Part shown: in pieces, positions 33,096 through 41,840 of the stretch
Layout of the letters: each line of letters starts with the position of its first letter
Position numbering within the stretch: the stretch's first letter is position 1
Source of the DNA: Amycolatopsis sp. CA-126428
GTDB lineage: Bacteria > Actinomycetota > Actinomycetes > Mycobacteriales > Pseudonocardiaceae
DNA length: 64,000 nucleotides
Direction: 5' to 3'
Assembly (NCBI RefSeq): GCF_002904335.1
Contig: NZ_PPHF01000135.1
Span: 29,144-93,143 of the forward strand
Translations under genes and position numbers: made by a program
Notes under the pieces: generated by a model
Told to the model about the DNA's origin: nothing
The model's database searches: none
Seen by the model: the letters and a program-made list of their open reading frames with translations, nothing else

Positions 33096-34322
33096 ATGCG
33101 CAAGGTCCTGGTCGTGGGCGCCGGGCAGTCCGGCCTGCAGCTGGCCCTCGGGCTGCAGGCGAAGGACTACGACGTCACCGTGATGTCCGCGCGGACGCCG
33201 GAGGAGATCCGGTCCGGGCGGGTGATGTCGACGCAGTGCATGTTCCACGACGCGCTGCAGCACGAGCGCGACCTCGGGATCAACCTGTGGGAAGCGGAGA
33301 CGGTCGACGTCGAAGGCCTCGGCGTCTCGGTGGCCGCGCCGGACGGCGACCGCGCGCTCGACTGGTTCGCCGAGCTCGACAAGCCCGCCCAGTCGGTCGA
33401 CCAGCGGGTGAAGATGGCCGGCTGGCTGGAGCTGTTCGAAGACCGCGGCGGCAAGCTCGTCATCCACGGCGTGATGACGTCCGAGCTGGACGCGCTGTCC
33501 CGGCTGTACGACCTGGTGATCATCTCGGCCGGCAAGGGCGAGCTGGTCCAGCTGTTCGACCGCGTGCCCGAGCGCTCGCCGTTCACGCGGCCGATGCGCG
33601 CGCTTTCGCTGGTCTACGCGCACGGCGTGGGCCGGCGCCCGGAACACCCGGACAAGGTGGGGGTGCGGTTCAACATCGTCCCCGGCGTCGGCGAGCTGTT
33701 CATGATCCCGGCGTACACGCTGAGCGGGAACTGCGACATCCTCTTCTTCGAGGGCGTGCCCGGTGGGCCGCTGGACTGCTTCGACGACCACCCGGGCCCG
33801 GACGAGCACTTCCGGCGCGTGCTGGACCTGATGCGGCAGTTCGTGCCGTGGGAGTACGACCGCTGCCGCGACGCGGAGCTGACCGACGCCAAGGCGACCC
33901 TGGCCGGCGGGTACCCGCCGGTGGTCCGCCACCCGGTGGGCACCGTGGGCGGCGGGGCGATCGTGCTGGGCATGGCCGACGTCGTCGTGGCGAACGACCC
34001 GATCACCGGACAGGGCTCGAACAACGCGAGCCACTGCGCGGCGACCTACCTCGACGCGATCGTCTCCCACGGCGACCGGCCGTTCGACGCGGCGTGGATG
34101 GAAGCGACGTTCGAGCGCTACTGGGAGTACGCCCGGCACGTGACCGAATGGACGAACGCCCTGCTCCTGCCGCCGCCCCCGCACGTGCTCCAGATCCTCG
34201 GCGTGGCCGGGCAGAACCCGGCGGTCGCCCGGCGATTCGTGAACGGATTCACCGATCCGGCCGACTTCCAGCAGTGGTTCATGGATCCGGTCCTCTGGGA
34301 GAAATACCTGGCAGAGGTCTAG
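33096..34322 (+). CDS. StyA-like FAD-dependent monooxygenase (styrene/indole monooxygenase type)
   Basis: A 408-residue group-E flavoprotein monooxygenase. The FAD-binding motif VVGAGQSGLQLALGL is at residues 6-20, with WLELFEDRGGKLVIHGV and a C-terminal GQGSNNASHCAATY where the FAD ribityl site lies. The closest functional type is StyA, which epoxidises styrene or indole with reduced FAD from StyB. No StyB-type reductase is adjacent; a flavin reductase-like protein lies 28 kb away. It is the fifth gene of the conservon cluster, where other conservons often have a cytochrome P450. The substrate is unknown. Confidence 0.8.
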   Translation: MRKVLVVGAGQSGLQLALGLQAKDYDVTVMSARTPEEIRSGRVMSTQCMFHDALQHERDLGINLWEAETVDVEGLGVSVAAPDGDRALDWFAELDKPAQSVDQRVKMAGWLELFEDRGGKLVIHGVMTSELDALSRLYDLVIISAGKGELVQLFDRVPERSPFTRPMRALSLVYAHGVGRRPEHPDKVGVRFNIVPGVGELFMIPAYTLSGNCDILFFEGVPGGPLDCFDDHPGPDEHFRRVLDLMRQFVPWEYDRCRDAELTDAKATLAGGYPPVVRHPVGTVGGGAIVLGMADVVVANDPITGQGSNNASHCAATYLDAIVSHGDRPFDAAWMEATFERYWEYARHVTEWTNALLLPPPPHVLQILGVAGQNPAVARRFVNGFTDPADFQQWFMDPVLWEKYLAEV

Positions 34323-34396
34323 ATCAGACTGTCGTCGAGGGACGATTCGGGCTACGGTTGTCACGTAGCGTGAAGGCGGACCTCGGAGGTACGGGC

Positions 34397-35263
34397 ATGC
34401 GGGCGATGTGGAAGGGCTCGGTGTCCTTCGGGCTGGTCAGCATTCCGATCCAGATGTACGCGGCGACCGAGAACAAGAACGTCTCCCTGCGCCAGGTGCA
34501 CGAGGCCGACGGCGGCCGCATCCAGTACAAGCGGTTCTGCACGATCGACGGCCAGGAAGTGCCGTACGCCGAGATCGCCAAGGGCTACGAGCTGCCCGAC
34601 GGCGAGATGGTGGTGATCACCGACGCGGAGATGGCGGAGCTGCCGCTGACCACCCAGCGCACCATCGACGTGCTGGAGTTCGTGCCGCTCGAGTCGATCG
34701 ACCCGATCCAGTACGACCGGACCTACTACCTCGAGCCGCAGAAGAACGCGGTCAAGCCGTACATCGTGCTGCGGGACGCGCTGCACAAGTCGAGCCAGGT
34801 GGCCATCGCGAAGGTCGCGGTCCGGCAGCGGGAGAGCATGGCGGTGCTGCGCGTGCACGCCGACGTGCTGGTGATGACGACGATGCTGTGGCCGGACGAG
34901 GTCCGCGAGCCCGACTTCCCGTTCCTGCGCGACGACCCGCCGCAGATCCGGCCGCAGGAGCTCACCATGGCCGGGTCGCTGATCGACTCGCTGGCCGAGC
35001 CGGTGTTCGAGCCGGAGAAGTACCACGACCACTACCGCGAGGCCCTGGAAGAGATGATCGAGGCCAAGGTCGCCGGCGACGAGACGACCAAGCCCGCCGC
35101 GGTCACCGCCAAGGCCGACGTCGTCGACCTGATGGCGGCCCTGCAGGCCAGTGTGGACGCCGCGAAGAAGTCTCGTCAGTCCTCGTCGGAGGCGTCCGAA
35201 GAGGACGGCGAACCGGCGAAGAAGAAGCCGGCGGCCCGCAAGCGGGCGCCGAAGCCCGCCTGA
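34397..35263 (+). CDS. ku: Ku-type DNA end-binding protein
   Basis: Bacterial Ku, 288 residues, binds DNA double-strand ends as a homodimer and recruits LigD for NHEJ. The start ATG has a GGAGGT site. Motifs include MRAMWKGSVSFGLVSIP, YKRFCTIDGQEVPYAEIAKGYE, PLESIDPIQYDRTYYLEP and KYHDHYREALEEMIEAK. The tail is Lys/Arg/Ala-rich and probably helps DNA bridging. No full LigD is next to it; a phosphoesterase-ligase-like protein lies 9 kb away. Ku is a separate unit after the conservon. Confidence 0.95.
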   Translation: MRAMWKGSVSFGLVSIPIQMYAATENKNVSLRQVHEADGGRIQYKRFCTIDGQEVPYAEIAKGYELPDGEMVVITDAEMAELPLTTQRTIDVLEFVPLESIDPIQYDRTYYLEPQKNAVKPYIVLRDALHKSSQVAIAKVAVRQRESMAVLRVHADVLVMTTMLWPDEVREPDFPFLRDDPPQIRPQELTMAGSLIDSLAEPVFEPEKYHDHYREALEEMIEAKVAGDETTKPAAVTAKADVVDLMAALQASVDAAKKSRQSSSEASEEDGEPAKKKPAARKRAPKPA

Positions 35264-35376
35264 GTCGTTTTCGGACGGGTGGTCGTGCCGACACGCCGCC
35301 CGGGTGCCGTGCCCGCGTGCCGCCCGGTTCTACCGTGGGGTGCACGTCGTCCACGAGCGCGGAAAGGCGGCCGGTC

Positions 35377-35586
35377 ATGGAGTGTGCTTCCTGTGGCGCC
35401 GGGATCGATCACTGCCACGGCACGCTGGTGGTCCACCCGGACGGTGGATTCGCCGAGTGCACCGATCCGGCCTGTGCGGACGGTGACCGCGTTCGGCACG
35501 CGCTGATCGTCGACTGCCGGGGCGTCGGCGGAGGGTGCGGCTGCGCCACCGCGCCGCGGAAAACCCTGTTGCGCCAGGCTTCCTGA
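35377..35586 (+). CDS. Cys-rich 69-residue protein, probably metal binding
   Basis: A small acidic protein with eight cysteines (3, 6, 13, 28, 33, 47, 54, 56) and several histidines (12, 14, 20, 41). The N-terminus MECASCGAGIDHCHG has a zinc-ribbon-like CxxC and CGAG pair, and the end has GGGCGCA. A GGAAAGG site precedes the ATG. The family name is not known to me, though such proteins recur in Pseudonocardiaceae. It may bind zinc or iron-sulfur. It ends with a strong terminator. Confidence 0.6.
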   Translation: MECASCGAGIDHCHGTLVVHPDGGFAECTDPACADGDRVRHALIVDCRGVGGGCGCATAPRKTLLRQAS

Positions 35587-35607
35587 GCCTCCCGCCAGGA
35601 TCCGTCC

Positions 35608-35647
35608 AGGCCTTCCCGGCCGGGTTCCGCACCGGCCGGGGAGGCCT
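35608..35647 (+). terminator. Terminator-like hairpin after the Cys-rich gene
   Basis: A 16-bp stem (AGGCCTTCCCGGCCGG) with one G-T pair and an eight-base loop begins 22 bases after the stop codon. It probably ends the transcript of the Cys-rich protein gene. There is no T-run. Confidence 0.7.
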
Positions 35648-35699
35648 GCACGGCGTTCGGATGGCGTCAAGACGGTGACACGATCGTGTATGCAGCTGT

Positions 35700-35778
35700 G
35701 TACAGGGGGCTGGGCGATGTGCTAACACTAACGGGGTCCTTCGGCTCTCCCTCCCCCTCGGAGCCGGAGGACCCTTTT
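35700..35778 (+). ncRNA. Candidate small RNA with C-rich terminator loop (6C-like)
   Basis: A short transcript is suggested by a promoter-like region (GTCAAG, 17 bases, TATGCA at 35689-35694) and an intrinsic terminator with a 14-bp stem (GGGTCCTTCGGCTC and GAGCCGGAGGACCC) around a C-rich loop (TCCCTCCCCCTC), then TTTT. A C-rich loop over such a stem, preceded by CTAACACTAAC, recalls the actinobacterial 6C sRNA, which pairs with G-rich ribosome sites through its loops. Only one C-rich loop is visible here, so it may be a different RNA. No ORF in this stretch has good codon use. Confidence 0.4.
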
Positions 35779-35981
35779 CGTTCGGGGGCACGAGTCGGCT
35801 GCCGGCTCGCGTGGAGCCGTGCTGCCGGACCCGGCGTGGCGGCGATCACGATTTCCTATTTCGCGCTCGCAATTCACGTGACCGGGACGGCCGTCAGTTT
35901 GTTTTTCACCGGATTCGCGGCGGTTTTGCTCTGCGCTTACCTTTCCGCGATCCGGGGTGGTGGGCCCAAGACAGCCGAACG

Positions 35982-36020
35982 GCCTGACGCGGTCAGCATT
36001 GCTGCTGACGCGCGCCAGGC
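35982..36020 (-). terminator. Hairpin downstream of the DUF6131 gene
   Basis: An imperfect inverted repeat (GCCTGACGCGGTCAGCA, four-base loop, TGCTGACGCG...CAGGC) sits 19 bases after the stop of the minus-strand DUF6131 gene. It could end transcription of that gene or of convergent transcripts. Confidence 0.5.
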
Positions 36021-36038
36021 CGTGGCGGAGTCTCGAGA

Positions 36039-36194
36039 TCAGTACCAGTGCGCCCGGCCGCCGATCCGGCGGCCGGTGCCGCCCAGGATGGCCAGCGCCA
36101 CACCGGCCACCGCGAGAATGATGCCGATGGTGTACAGCACCGGGATACCGACGATGAACCCGATGATCAGGAGAATTACACCGAGAACGATCAC
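36039..36194 (-). CDS. DUF6131-family small membrane protein
   Basis: A 51-residue protein (MIVLGVILLIIGFIVG start, GGRAHWY end) with two membrane helices. The start is a GTG with a strong AAGGAG site eight bases upstream, on the minus strand. The short length, two TM segments and the final GGR-x-HWY agree with the DUF6131 family that is common in actinobacteria, function unknown. A hairpin follows. The antisense plus-strand frame is not credible. Confidence 0.82.
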   Translation of the reverse strand: MIVLGVILLIIGFIVGIPVLYTIGIILAVAGVALAILGGTGRRIGGRAHWY

Positions 36195-36318
36195 TTGACA
36201 CACTCCTTCGCACGAGACCCGGCCCGGCTCCGTGCCGTCCGGGCGGATGCGCTTCTCTCGAGGGGAGGATGGCCAGTTTCCGGATAAACCAAACTACGGC
36301 GAATGGAGCAATCTTGGA

Positions 36319-37779
<1,461 letters not shown>

Positions 37780-37845
37780 GCTTCGATGCACTCCGGAGTT
37801 CGTCGGCGAAACGCTCGGGAGGCAGCACGAAGTCCTTGCGGACAA

Positions 37846-37876
37846 CGAGAAAGGCACCTCCCGTGCGGGAGGCGCC
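37846..37876 (-). terminator. Intrinsic terminator in the ahcY leader, overlapping the riboswitch pseudoknot strand
   Basis: In the mRNA sense, GGCGCCTCCC and GGGAGGTGCC form a 10-bp stem with a small loop, followed by TTTCTCGTT. The left arm contains GCGCCTC, which is also the 3' strand of the SAH pseudoknot, so the two structures exclude each other. Ligand binding should block the terminator and let transcription run into ahcY. Confidence 0.75.
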
Positions 37877-37940
37877 CTTGGAGTCGTGTCGCGGGCCGAG
37901 CGTGGCGGAAAGGATTCCGTCGCAGCGCCTCTCGGCCCGG
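37868..37940 (-). promoter_or_regulatory. SAH riboswitch ahead of ahcY
   Basis: Read as RNA, P1 is GGGCCGAG pairing with CUCGGCCC (37938-37931 with 37900-37893). The core GAGGCGCUGCGACGG matches the SAH aptamer consensus GAG-x-GCUGC, a small hairpin CGGAA-UCCUU-UUCCG follows, then CCACGCUCGGCC like the CCAGGCUCG of known members. The downstream GGGCGCCUC can pair with GAGGCGC to form the pseudoknot. Family members bind S-adenosylhomocysteine and switch on ahcY or metabolic genes. A TTGACA-like -35 box lies at 37969-37974 upstream. Confidence 0.85.
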
Positions 37941-37956
37941 AACCAGGATGGCAAAG

Positions 37957-37974
37957 CCGCGCCGAGGCTGTCAA
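37957..37974 (-). promoter_or_regulatory. Putative promoter of ahcY
   Basis: TTGACA occurs in the minus sense at 37974-37969, just at the 3' end of the acetyltransferase gene. A weak -10 lies about 17 bases downstream (CCATCC). The riboswitch P1 helix begins shortly after, so the transcript would start close to the aptamer. The -10 match is poor, so this is tentative. Confidence 0.4.
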
Positions 37975-38453
37975 GCGAGCGAACGGGCCATGAGAACGTC
38001 GTCGACGTCGGCGTCGTCGATGCGGAATTCGCCCCGCAGCACGCCTTCCACGACGAACCCGCAGCGTTCGTAGACCCGGCGGGCGCCGGTGTTGTGACCC
38101 AGCACCCGCAGCGTCAGCTTGCGGGCGCCGCGCTCCCGCGCTTCGGCCACGGCGGCGTCGACGAGCCGGCGCGCGATGCCGAGCCGCTGCCGCCGCGGGT
38201 CGACGGCGAGCCCGCCGATCACCCGGACGTGCCGGTGGGCGGGGATGGCGAACCCTTCGGCGAGCCGGACGTAGCCGGTCACCACGCCGTCTTGCTCGGC
38301 GACCAGGACGTCTTCGGGCCGGGCTGCCCCGTCGAAGAAGGGTGTGCCGGGTGGCGGCGGGGGAGCGGGGGACATGGCCGAGGTCCAGGTTCGCCGGTCG
38401 ATCTCCGCGAGCGCGGCTTCGTCGCCGGTGCGAGCCGGCCTGATCGTGATCAC
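37971..38453 (-). CDS. GNAT-family N-acetyltransferase
   Basis: A 160-residue GNAT protein. The acetyl-CoA motif A is VIGGLAVDPRRQRLGIARRLVDAAV (Q/R-x-x-G-x-G/A), with MITIRPARTGDEAALAEIDR at the start and NTGARRVYERCGFVVEG for the B motif. The acceptor substrate is unknown. The gene is upstream of the ahcY promoter on the same strand and may be a separate unit. Confidence 0.88.
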   Translation of the reverse strand: MITIRPARTGDEAALAEIDRRTWTSAMSPAPPPPPGTPFFDGAARPEDVLVAEQDGVVTGYVRLAEGFAIPAHRHVRVIGGLAVDPRRQRLGIARRLVDAAVAEARERGARKLTLRVLGHNTGARRVYERCGFVVEGVLRGEFRIDDADVDDVLMARSLA

Positions 38454-38493
38454 CGGGCCATCCTGGCCGAAGCCGGCACCCGGCGCGAAGGGT

Positions 38494-39384
38494 TTAGAGC
38501 AGGTGCGCGCGCCGCCAGATGCCTTCGGAGCGGCCGCCGATCAGGTCCGCGTCGCGCAGGAAGGGCACGATCTTCTCCGCCATCCAGCGGCGGGTCTCGT
38601 GGAAGTGCGGGTTCGCCAGCGCCGCCGCGCGGCCCTCCCGCGGGTCGATCCCGACGCTGCGGTAGATCCGCGCGTCGACCATGCTGTCGATCACGCCGAA
38701 CGCCACCAGGGCGGTCCGCAGGCGGTGCCGCCGCCGGGCCGCCTTCGACAGCTTCGGCGTCTCGCGCAGCACTTCCTCCTTCGCGAACCGGACGTGCCGG
38801 GCCTCTTCGACCACGTGGATGCGGTTGACCGAGCGGATCAGCGGCTGGATGCCGTCGTCGTCCATCATCGACCGCTGGAGCCGGTCGGTGGTCTCCTCCG
38901 CGACCAGCACGCTGGCGAACATCGACGGGCCGGCGGCGGTCGCGCCGAACACCTTCGCGGCGCGGTGGACCACCTTGGGGACGCCGTAGCGCGGGACGCC
39001 GAGCCGCTGCGCGGTGCGGGCGAACATCACCGAGTGCCGCGTCTCGTCGCCGATCTCGGTCATCGCGTACTGGGCGTGCTCGGTGCGCGCGTCCAGGTCG
39101 AAGACGTACCGGGCCAGCAGCTGCATCAGGACGATCTCGAACCACAGGCCGACGCTCATGATGCTGGCGATCTCGTGCTTGGACAGCTCGATCCGCTGCT
39201 CCGGCGTCAGCTTCGCCCAGAGGTCCGTGCCGTAGAGGGAGACGCGCTCGAGCGGCATGTACGCCTTGCCCTCGGCGAGCGGCGCGTCCCAGTCGATGTC
39301 GACGTGCGGGTCGTAGCTGTTCTTCACCGAGCTCTTGAGCAGGCGAGCCGCGGTGACGTCCCGGTCCTGGGCCTCGACGCCCAT
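38494..39384 (-). CDS. AurF-like diiron oxygenase family protein
   Basis: A 296-residue all-helical protein of the p-aminobenzoate N-oxygenase (AurF/DUF455-like diiron) group. Candidate iron ligands are in HEIASIMSVG, TEIGDETRHS (E and H of ExxRH), EETTDRLQRS and VEEARHVRF. Family members oxidise aryl amines to nitro compounds or act as fatty-acid-related oxygenases in secondary metabolism. The substrate is not evident. It is divergent from a TetR gene with an inverted repeat in the gap. Confidence 0.78.
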   Translation of the reverse strand: MGVEAQDRDVTAARLLKSSVKNSYDPHVDIDWDAPLAEGKAYMPLERVSLYGTDLWAKLTPEQRIELSKHEIASIMSVGLWFEIVLMQLLARYVFDLDARTEHAQYAMTEIGDETRHSVMFARTAQRLGVPRYGVPKVVHRAAKVFGATAAGPSMFASVLVAEETTDRLQRSMMDDDGIQPLIRSVNRIHVVEEARHVRFAKEEVLRETPKLSKAARRRHRLRTALVAFGVIDSMVDARIYRSVGIDPREGRAAALANPHFHETRRWMAEKIVPFLRDADLIGGRSEGIWRRAHLL

Positions 39385-39412
39385 GGCGGCCTCCGAAAAA
39401 AGTAGGGGGTAC

Positions 39413-39446
39413 GCGGTGTACTAGCTACTTCGGGAGCGTACACCGC
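39413..39446. promoter_or_regulatory. Candidate TetR operator between the diiron protein and tetR
   Basis: A nine-base inverted repeat (GCGGTGTAC and GTACACCGC) with a 16-base spacer lies in the 89-base gap between the diiron-protein gene and the divergent TetR gene. It is the likely binding site for that regulator. The spacer is long for a TetR site, so two half sites for two dimers are possible. Confidence 0.5.
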
Positions 39447-39473
39447 CCGGCGGCGCGTGAGTAGGCTTTCGCC

Positions 39474-40151
39474 GTGACCAAGGTCGACGGACGGGCGACG
39501 CGCTGGGCGGGCCAGCAGGAACGGCGGCGCGCGGAGTTCGTCGACGCCGCGCTGGCCGCCATCGCCGAGCACGGCCCGGACGTGTCCACCGAGCAGATCG
39601 CCGAACGCGCCGGCGTCGCGCGCACGCGCCTGTACCGGCACTTCGACGGCGCGGAAGACCTCCGGCGGGCGATCGCCCAGCGGGCGGCCGAGCTGGTGAC
39701 GGCCGACCTGGCGCCGCTCTGGCACCCCGAAGGCTCGCCGAACGAGATGATCTCCACGGTGATCTCGACGCACCTGCGCTGGCTGACCGAGCACGCCCAC
39801 CTGCACCGCTACCTGGCCCGCGCGCAGCCGGCCGCCGCGGACGACCGCCCGGACGTCCGCGGCGCGATCGCCCGCCACCTCAGCCGGCTGTTCACCGGCT
39901 ACCTGACGGCGCTCGGGCTGGACCCGGCCCCGGCCGACACCATCGCGTTCGGCCTGGTCGGCTACGTCGAATCGGCGACGACCCGCTGGCTCGACCACCC
40001 GGGCACGCTGAGTCTGCCCCAGCTGACCGCGCAGCTCACGGGCACGATCTGGGCGATGCTGGACCACACCCTGCGGGCGGGCGGCGTCGAGCTGGACCCG
40101 GACCGGCCGCTGCCGCTACCGGACGACCTCACTCCCGGTCGTGAGTGGTAA
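39474..40151 (+). CDS. TetR-family transcriptional regulator
   Basis: A 225-residue TetR protein. The helix-turn-helix is EQIAERAGVARTRLYRHFDGAEDLRRAI near residues 41-68; the rest is a helical ligand-binding domain. The start is a GTG. The stop TAA lies inside a long palindrome that is also at the end of the convergent dinB gene. The divergent diiron-protein gene is the likely target. Confidence 0.9.
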   Translation: MTKVDGRATRWAGQQERRRAEFVDAALAAIAEHGPDVSTEQIAERAGVARTRLYRHFDGAEDLRRAIAQRAAELVTADLAPLWHPEGSPNEMISTVISTHLRWLTEHAHLHRYLARAQPAAADDRPDVRGAIARHLSRLFTGYLTALGLDPAPADTIAFGLVGYVESATTRWLDHPGTLSLPQLTAQLTGTIWAMLDHTLRAGGVELDPDRPLPLPDDLTPGREW

Positions 40152-40183
40152 TCCGGGTTAGAACCCGAATTACCACTCACGAC
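40138..40183. repeat. Long palindrome carrying both stop codons of tetR and dinB
   Basis: Arms of 22 bp, with one mismatch, begin GTCGTGAGTGGTAA and are separated by two bases (AG). The element is the second copy of the palindrome at 6191-6236. The TAA of the TetR gene (40149-40151) and the TGA of dinB (40177-40179 in the minus sense) are both inside it. It probably ends transcription in both directions. Confidence 0.85.
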
Positions 40184-41205
40184 GGCTCGCGCGGAAATTC
40201 GGCCCGCACGCCCAGCAGCCGGACCGCCCGGGTCAGCTCGAACATCCCGAGCACCTCGCGCGCCGCGCGGTCGAGCGCGGCCGCGTCCGACGTCGGCTCC
40301 GGCAGCGTGATGCTGTGCGTGTGGGTCAGGAACGGCACGAACCGCACCTTGACCGCCACCCGCGCCGCCGGGCGGCCTTCGTCGAGGACGTCCTGGGCGA
40401 CACGCCGGGCCAGCGCCGTGACCTCGGCCGCCATCTCCGCCGGGTCCGTCAGGTCGCGCTGGAACGTCGTTTCGCGGCTGCGGGAGCGGGCCACCCACGG
40501 GGTCGCGCTCACCTCGGCGTCGCTGATGCCGCCGCCGAGCAGCCGCAGCCACGGGCCGGTCTTCGGGCCGAACCGGGCGGCGAGCTCCGCCGGGTCGGCC
40601 CCGGCCAGGTCCAGGACCGTGGTGATGCCCAGCTCGGCGAGCTTCTTCGCCGTCTTGCCGCCGATGCCCCACAGCGCGTCGGTCGGGCGGGTGGCCATCA
40701 CCTCCCACCAGTTCTCCCGCGTCAGCCGGTAGATCCCGCCCGGCTTGCCGAACCCGGTGGCCAGCTTGGCCCGCAGCTTGTTGTCCCCGATCCCGACCGC
40801 GCACGACAGGCCCGTCTCGCGCGCCACCGCCTCCTTGATCGCGGCGGCCAGCGCCTCGGGGTCGGCCGTCTCCGCGCCGACGAACGCCTCGTCCCAGCCC
40901 AGCACCTCGACCACGACCGGCAGCTCCCGGACCGCGGCCATCACGCGCGCCGACACCTCGAGGTAGGCGTCCGGGTCACTGGGCAGGAAGACGGCGTCCG
41001 GGCAGCGCTTGGCGGCGATCCGCAGCGGCATGCCGGACTGGACACCGAACTCGCGGGCCTCGTAGGACGCCGTCGCGACGACCGCGCGCTCGGCAGGGTC
41101 GCCGTTGCCGCCGACCACGACGGGCTTCCCGCGCAGCTCCGGGTGGCGGGCGATCTCGACCGCGGCGATGAACTGGTCGAGGTCGACGTGCAGGACCCAC
41201 TTCAC
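40177..41205 (-). CDS. dinB: DNA polymerase IV of the actinobacterial DinB2 type
   Basis: A 342-residue Y-family translesion polymerase. The start motif HVDLDQF has catalytic D8, and the second catalytic site is D105-E106 in GWDEAFVG. The residue after F12, where most DinB proteins have an aromatic steric gate, is I13. SYEAREFGVQSGMPLR and LSCAVGIGDNKLRAKLATGFGKPGGIY (finger and palm) are typical, and the C-terminal little finger is present (AVRLLGVRAEF). The resemblance to mycobacterial DinB2 suggests that it can insert ribonucleotides. Confidence 0.93.
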   Translation of the reverse strand: MKWVLHVDLDQFIAAVEIARHPELRGKPVVVGGNGDPAERAVVATASYEAREFGVQSGMPLRIAAKRCPDAVFLPSDPDAYLEVSARVMAAVRELPVVVEVLGWDEAFVGAETADPEALAAAIKEAVARETGLSCAVGIGDNKLRAKLATGFGKPGGIYRLTRENWWEVMATRPTDALWGIGGKTAKKLAELGITTVLDLAGADPAELAARFGPKTGPWLRLLGGGISDAEVSATPWVARSRSRETTFQRDLTDPAEMAAEVTALARRVAQDVLDEGRPAARVAVKVRFVPFLTHTHSITLPEPTSDAAALDRAAREVLGMFELTRAVRLLGVRAEFPREPS

Positions 41206-41222
41206 CCCGCCCAGTCTGCCTC

Positions 41223-41312
41223 AGAACCTTGTTCAGCCGTCGGCCGGCGCGAGTGTCACCACAGGTGGGCGGCCTGCGGCCCGTAGCGCCGTCCTAACCA
41301 GAACAAGGTTCT
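41223..41312. repeat. Widely spaced inverted repeat between dinB and the DUF3040 gene
   Basis: AGAACCTTGTTC at 41223-41234 is the exact reverse complement of GAACAAGGTTCT at 41301-41312, with flanking bases extending the match to 15 with one mismatch. The 66-base spacer is GC-rich. The right arm overlaps the DUF3040 stop codon region. It could be a terminator hairpin with a structured loop or a small mobile-type relic. Confidence 0.6.
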
Positions 41313-41575
41313 CAGATCCGGTGCCGCGCCACGTGGGTCCAGACGGTGGCGGTGAGCGCGATGATCCCGCACAGCGTCACGCCCGGGTCGGGCAGCACCA
41401 GGCCCAGGACCAGCAGCGTCACGGCGGTGATGTCGAAGAAGATCAGGACGGCGTTCCGGAGCCCGCGCGACTTCGGGCGCCGGCCGTCGCGCAACGCGGC
41501 AGCCAGATCCGGGTCGCTGAGCTCCAGGGTGCGCTCGATCTTCTCGAGCTGGGTGCGGTCGTGGTGACTGAGCAT
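41312..41575 (-). CDS. DUF3040-family small membrane protein
   Basis: An 87-residue protein that starts MLSHHDRTQLEKIERTLE, the signature of the actinobacterial DUF3040 group, with two C-terminal hydrophobic helices (NAVLIFFDITAVTLLVLGLV and GVTLCGIIALTATVW). Its function is unknown; the acidic N-terminal helix is cytoplasmic. The region 41576-41840 upstream has no supportable gene, and only the GGAGGA site of the next gene is clear. Confidence 0.85.
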   Translation of the reverse strand: MLSHHDRTQLEKIERTLELSDPDLAAALRDGRRPKSRGLRNAVLIFFDITAVTLLVLGLVLPDPGVTLCGIIALTATVWTHVARHRI

Positions 41576-41840
41576 CGGGCCTCCTTCGGCGCCGAACCCG
41601 CCGTCTCGCCGTAGCGAATACCCAATAGTCCTCTTGGCGAACCGCCAAACGCCTTCTCATTTCGTGCTTTTCTCTGGTCCGACCGGGTGATCCGCGCTCT
41701 GTGACCGGCCGCGGCCACGTTAAGTTGCCCCCGAGTACGTCGCCGGTCACGGCCCGGACGGCGGGTGGGGGCGGCCGGGTGGCCACGTCCTGCCCTCGTG
41801 CCGGTAACCGGCCGGGCCCGTCAACCAGCCGGAGGACTTC

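Noticed and set aside
33614..34364. Minus-strand frames opposite the StyA-like gene
   Set aside because: They are antisense to clear FAD motifs and have no credible start.
35836..36198. Plus-strand frame with a hydrophobic start near 35.85 kb
   Set aside because: Its second half is antisense to the DUF6131 gene and it lacks a ribosome site; the first 40 residues alone could be membrane-like but this is weak.
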